In this document: positions 61,755 to 64,000 of the stretch, piece by piece | Numbering within the stretch: position 1 is the first letter of the stretch | How the letters are laid out: each line of letters starts with the position of its first letter | Assembly (NCBI RefSeq): GCF_017356035.1 | Contig: NZ_JAFIQX010000014.1 | Coordinates: 62,001 to 126,000, forward strand | Direction: 5' to 3' | DNA from: Longitalea luteola | GTDB lineage: Bacteria; Bacteroidota; Bacteroidia; Chitinophagales; Chitinophagaceae | Length of the DNA: 64,000 bases | Position numbers and translations under genes: made by a program | Notes under the pieces: generated by a model | The model's database searches: none | What the model saw: the letters and a program-made list of their open reading frames with translations, nothing else | What the model was told of the DNA's origin: nothing

Positions 61755-64000
61755 CTATCTTATTAGAACAGCAGTTCCTTTTCGGATCACCACTTTACCG
61801 GTATAATCGGTGCCGCGGGCCATCCACACATAGGTGCCGGTGGCTTGCGGCCTGCCTCCGATAGTGCCATCCCAACCCGATTCAGGAGAATAACCTCTGT
61901 ACACCATTTGTCCCCACCGGTTGTAAACACAGAAATAATCAAGTGTGGCAATACCCACCGGTATCGGCCGCAATACATTGTTGCGGCTGCCGCCCGGCCG
62001 GAAGGCATTGGGCACAAAGATATCAGGCGCTGTTTTGAATACTTTGATATTGATGGTGTCCAGATCAAAGCAGCCTTCCGCCGTATAAGCCCTTAGCTGG
62101 TAAGAAAAATTTTCATTGAGCATGGCAACGGGATTGGCAATATCGTTCCGGCTGAGGTGTAACGGTGGCTGCCATTCGTAAAAATCAGAACCCCTGCCAT
62201 TCAGCAACAAGGGCTGTCCAACAACAATTGAAGTATCATTACCGGCAAAAGCGAAGATCTCATCCTTTACATTCACGATAACGGTATCCCTGCCAGGCTT
62301 CGGGCAACCGAGCGTATCATAAACCGTAAGCACATACGGCGTTGTTCTGAGCGGCCAGGCGAGGGTATTCAGATCATTGGGATCACGCAAAGTGCTCACG
62401 GGGGTCCACATGAACCGGTACCCTATCATGCTGCCATGTAAAGTTGCAGTATCTTCATAACAAATTAGCGTATCGGCCCCTGCCCTCGCTGTAGGATACG
62501 GTATGGTACGAATGTTCAAGGCATCTTCTGCCCAGCATTTGCCAATATGCGCCACAACATGATAGGTAGTATTGCCATCAGGTTTTACGAAAGGTTGTTT
62601 TACTGCGGGATTACTCATGTATCCGGTGGCAGGATTGGCTGTCCACTCAAACTTTAAACCATCGGTTTGCGGGTTTAACCGGATCGTATCCGTTAAACAA
62701 ATGGTGCTGTCGGCGCCGGCATTCAGGGTTACAAAATCAACTACGCGAACACGCACATTATCGGTATTCACACAACCATTTTCGTTTAAGGTGACAGTAT
62801 AAGTAGTGGTGGTTTCAGGCCATACCGATGGTGTGGCCGTATTTGCATCGAGGATATTATATGATGGTGACCAGGAAAAAATACCATTGCCACCGGCATT
62901 GAGCTTCAAAGTATCGATGCTACAGATCAACGTATCCCTGAATGCCAGGGCAATCGGCGGCTTTTCGCGTACATCGGCCGTTGCCGTGACCGTTCCCACA
63001 CAACCTTTATCACTTTCTACGGTAAGCGTTACCGTTTTTAACCCTGTCGTGTTAAATTTCCAGCTGGCATTTTGCGCAGTAGAGACATCGGCACTGGTAG
63101 TTTCATCACCAAAATCCCAATTCCATTTGGCCGGGGCGCCGTACCTGGAAGTAGTCTGATCAAAGAACTGCAAAGGCAGCAGCACACAGGTTCCCTGCAC
63201 TTTGATGGCTGGATAAAAACCTGGATACACTTTAGCCAGCGTCACGGTTTCATCTTCACACTGCCCTGCCAGCACCACTTTCACTTTAACGGTGTAAGTA
63301 CCTGTATCGGCAAACTGGTGCTGCACGCGGCCTTCAATATCGGTAGTGGTTACCGGGGGCGTACCATCGCCAAAATCCCAGGTATATACAGAACCGGCGG
63401 GGTTCACCTGTTCATTTCTGAACGTTACCAGAAAATCGTCGCAGTAGGAATAATTGGGCTTTAGCAATGCTTGCAGCGGAATGCAATCCGACACTTTAAC
63501 ATGCACATCTTTTCGATGGATGTTGATCAGTGCGCCCTGCCTGTATTCATAAGCGCATACCGTAATTACATATTGGCCGATGGTTGTTGGCGCTATTCCG
63601 CTGATAAGCCCTGTTTTGGGATCAATACTTACCTGACCGCCAAGTGGACCATTGCCGCCATAAGGCGACCGGTAATTCAAATTTGTGTAAGGTGGTGAAG
63701 ATGCTGAAACCGGACTGGGCCTGTCGGTATTGGCGCCCACAAAACCACTGCAAAAACTATAAGTTACCGAATCGGTACCATCAGGTTCGGTAGCGGCAAA
63801 ACTCAGCGTAAAATTGCTGCCGCGGCAAATAGCGGTGGCATCGTTGGGCAGGAAGCGGGGGCTTGAATTTTTGTACGCTTCAGGTAAACTGTTGGTGCCT
63901 GGTATCTCGCACATGTAAGTGGCCCCAACCGCATTACTCCGTGGCACCAGGTTAATGATATTATCGATACGGCAACAGCGCTGGTATGCGATGGTATAGC
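61755..64000 (-). CDS. Large PKD-domain secreted protein with T9SS type B (gliding motility-associated) C-terminus, 5' truncated by window end
   Basis: At least 748 aa; the frame continues past base 64000, so the apparent Met at 63947 is an internal GTG. The upstream continuation reads YQRCCRIDNIINLVPRS, matching the family's N-terminal region. It has at least two PKD domains (YTWDFGDGTPP near 63375, WNWDFGDETTS near 63120) and several Ig-like/gliding repeats with ADSTICLTDTIRLNP and AGADTLICYEDTATLHG patterns. The last ~90 residues are the CHU_C/T9SS type B domain: FVPNAFRPGGSRNN, YFCVYNRWGQMVYRG, GWDGTIGGRPQATGTYVW. Secretion by T9SS is expected; likely a surface adhesin or gliding-linked protein. 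Confidence 0.92.
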   Translation of the reverse strand, partial: YTIAYQRCCRIDNIINLVPRSNAVGATYMCEIPGTNSLPEAYKNSSPRFLPNDATAICRGSNFTLSFAATEPDGTDSVTYSFCSGFVGANTDRPSPVSASSPPYTNLNYRSPYGGNGPLGGQVSIDPKTGLISGIAPTTIGQYVITVCAYEYRQGALINIHRKDVHVKVSDCIPLQALLKPNYSYCDDFLVTFRNEQVNPAGSVYTWDFGDGTPPVTTTDIEGRVQHQFADTGTYTVKVKVVLAGQCEDETVTLAKVYPGFYPAIKVQGTCVLLPLQFFDQTTSRYGAPAKWNWDFGDETTSADVSTAQNASWKFNTTGLKTVTLTVESDKGCVGTVTATADVREKPPIALAFRDTLICSIDTLKLNAGGNGIFSWSPSYNILDANTATPSVWPETTTTYTVTLNENGCVNTDNVRVRVVDFVTLNAGADSTICLTDTIRLNPQTDGLKFEWTANPATGYMSNPAVKQPFVKPDGNTTYHVVAHIGKCWAEDALNIRTIPYPTARAGADTLICYEDTATLHGSMIGYRFMWTPVSTLRDPNDLNTLAWPLRTTPYVLTVYDTLGCPKPGRDTVIVNVKDEIFAFAGNDTSIVVGQPLLLNGRGSDFYEWQPPLHLSRNDIANPVAMLNENFSYQLRAYTAEGCFDLDTINIKVFKTAPDIFVPNAFRPGGSRNNVLRPIPVGIATLDYFCVYNRWGQMVYRGYSPESGWDGTIGGRPQATGTYVWMARGTDYTGKVVIRKGTAVLIR

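Noticed and set aside
1-64000. tRNA, rRNA, transposase and phage genes
   Set aside because: Looked for these in gaps on both strands; no cloverleaf-like sequence, rRNA stretch or transposase-like protein was recognised. A tRNAscan/Infernal run was not possible here.

Overview
The window reads as chromosomal DNA of a gliding-type Bacteroidota, most likely family Chitinophagaceae (the genus is not provable from sequence alone; Niastella/Chitinophaga-like is my inference). Support comes from a full-length sprA (type IX secretion translocon) next to ruvA, cargo proteins with T9SS type A and type B C-terminal domains, TAnnTTTG promoter boxes just upstream of many starts, the futalosine menaquinone genes mqnB/mqnD, and DUF2807 lipoproteins. 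No tRNA, rRNA, CRISPR array, prophage or transposase gene was seen.

Layout. 1-5.2 kb: 3' end of a malate/lactate dehydrogenase, aspartokinase, a secreted esterase, a small lipoprotein, and queA, which has a long leader that can fold. 5.6-12 kb: a 1296-aa TraB/GumN protein, a DUF1415 protein and a two-domain peptide ABC ATPase. 12-20 kb: a divergent alpha-2-macroglobulin / PBP1C pair. 20-25 kb: two tandem DUF2807 lipoproteins, guaA and a periplasmic binding protein. 25-34.3 kb: a ligase-associated DNA repair set (exonuclease, ATP-dependent ligase, Lhr-type helicase) interrupted by a di-haem cytochrome c and a T9SS cargo gene. 34.3-35.2 kb: a long intergenic region with inverted repeats. 35-41 kb: NarL-type regulator, class IV aminotransferase, photolyase, a phosphotransferase, and an ECF41 sigma factor with its carboxymuconolactone-decarboxylase-like partner. 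41-46.6 kb: mqnD, mqnB, two tandem 6-pyruvoyl-tetrahydropterin synthase paralogues, folE and fabD. 46.8-52 kb: S41 protease, GNAT, cystathionine gamma-synthase-like enzyme and fabH. 52-60 kb: ruvA and sprA. 60-64 kb: a secreted hypothetical, an SDR and a large T9SS type B protein cut by the window end.

How genes work together. FolE with the two CX5HGH pterin synthases looks like a tetrahydropterin/biopterin module. MqnB and MqnD are two steps of menaquinone synthesis. FabD and FabH serve fatty acid initiation. SprA exports proteins such as the type A and type B cargo encoded here. The A2M/PBP1C pair is the known bacterial envelope defence and repair pairing.

The most unusual feature is the intergenic DNA. 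Nearly every gap holds degenerate tandem words with a strict 7-bp (sometimes 8-bp) period, each gap with its own word family. The same kinds of words, plus a C5/G5 palindromic element, appear in frame inside the helicase gene at three places. Other points worth checking are the structured queA leader, a 12+5-bp inverted repeat at 34769-34882, a photolyase gene with no canonical start codon, and near-perfect TGTGCCAC hairpins.
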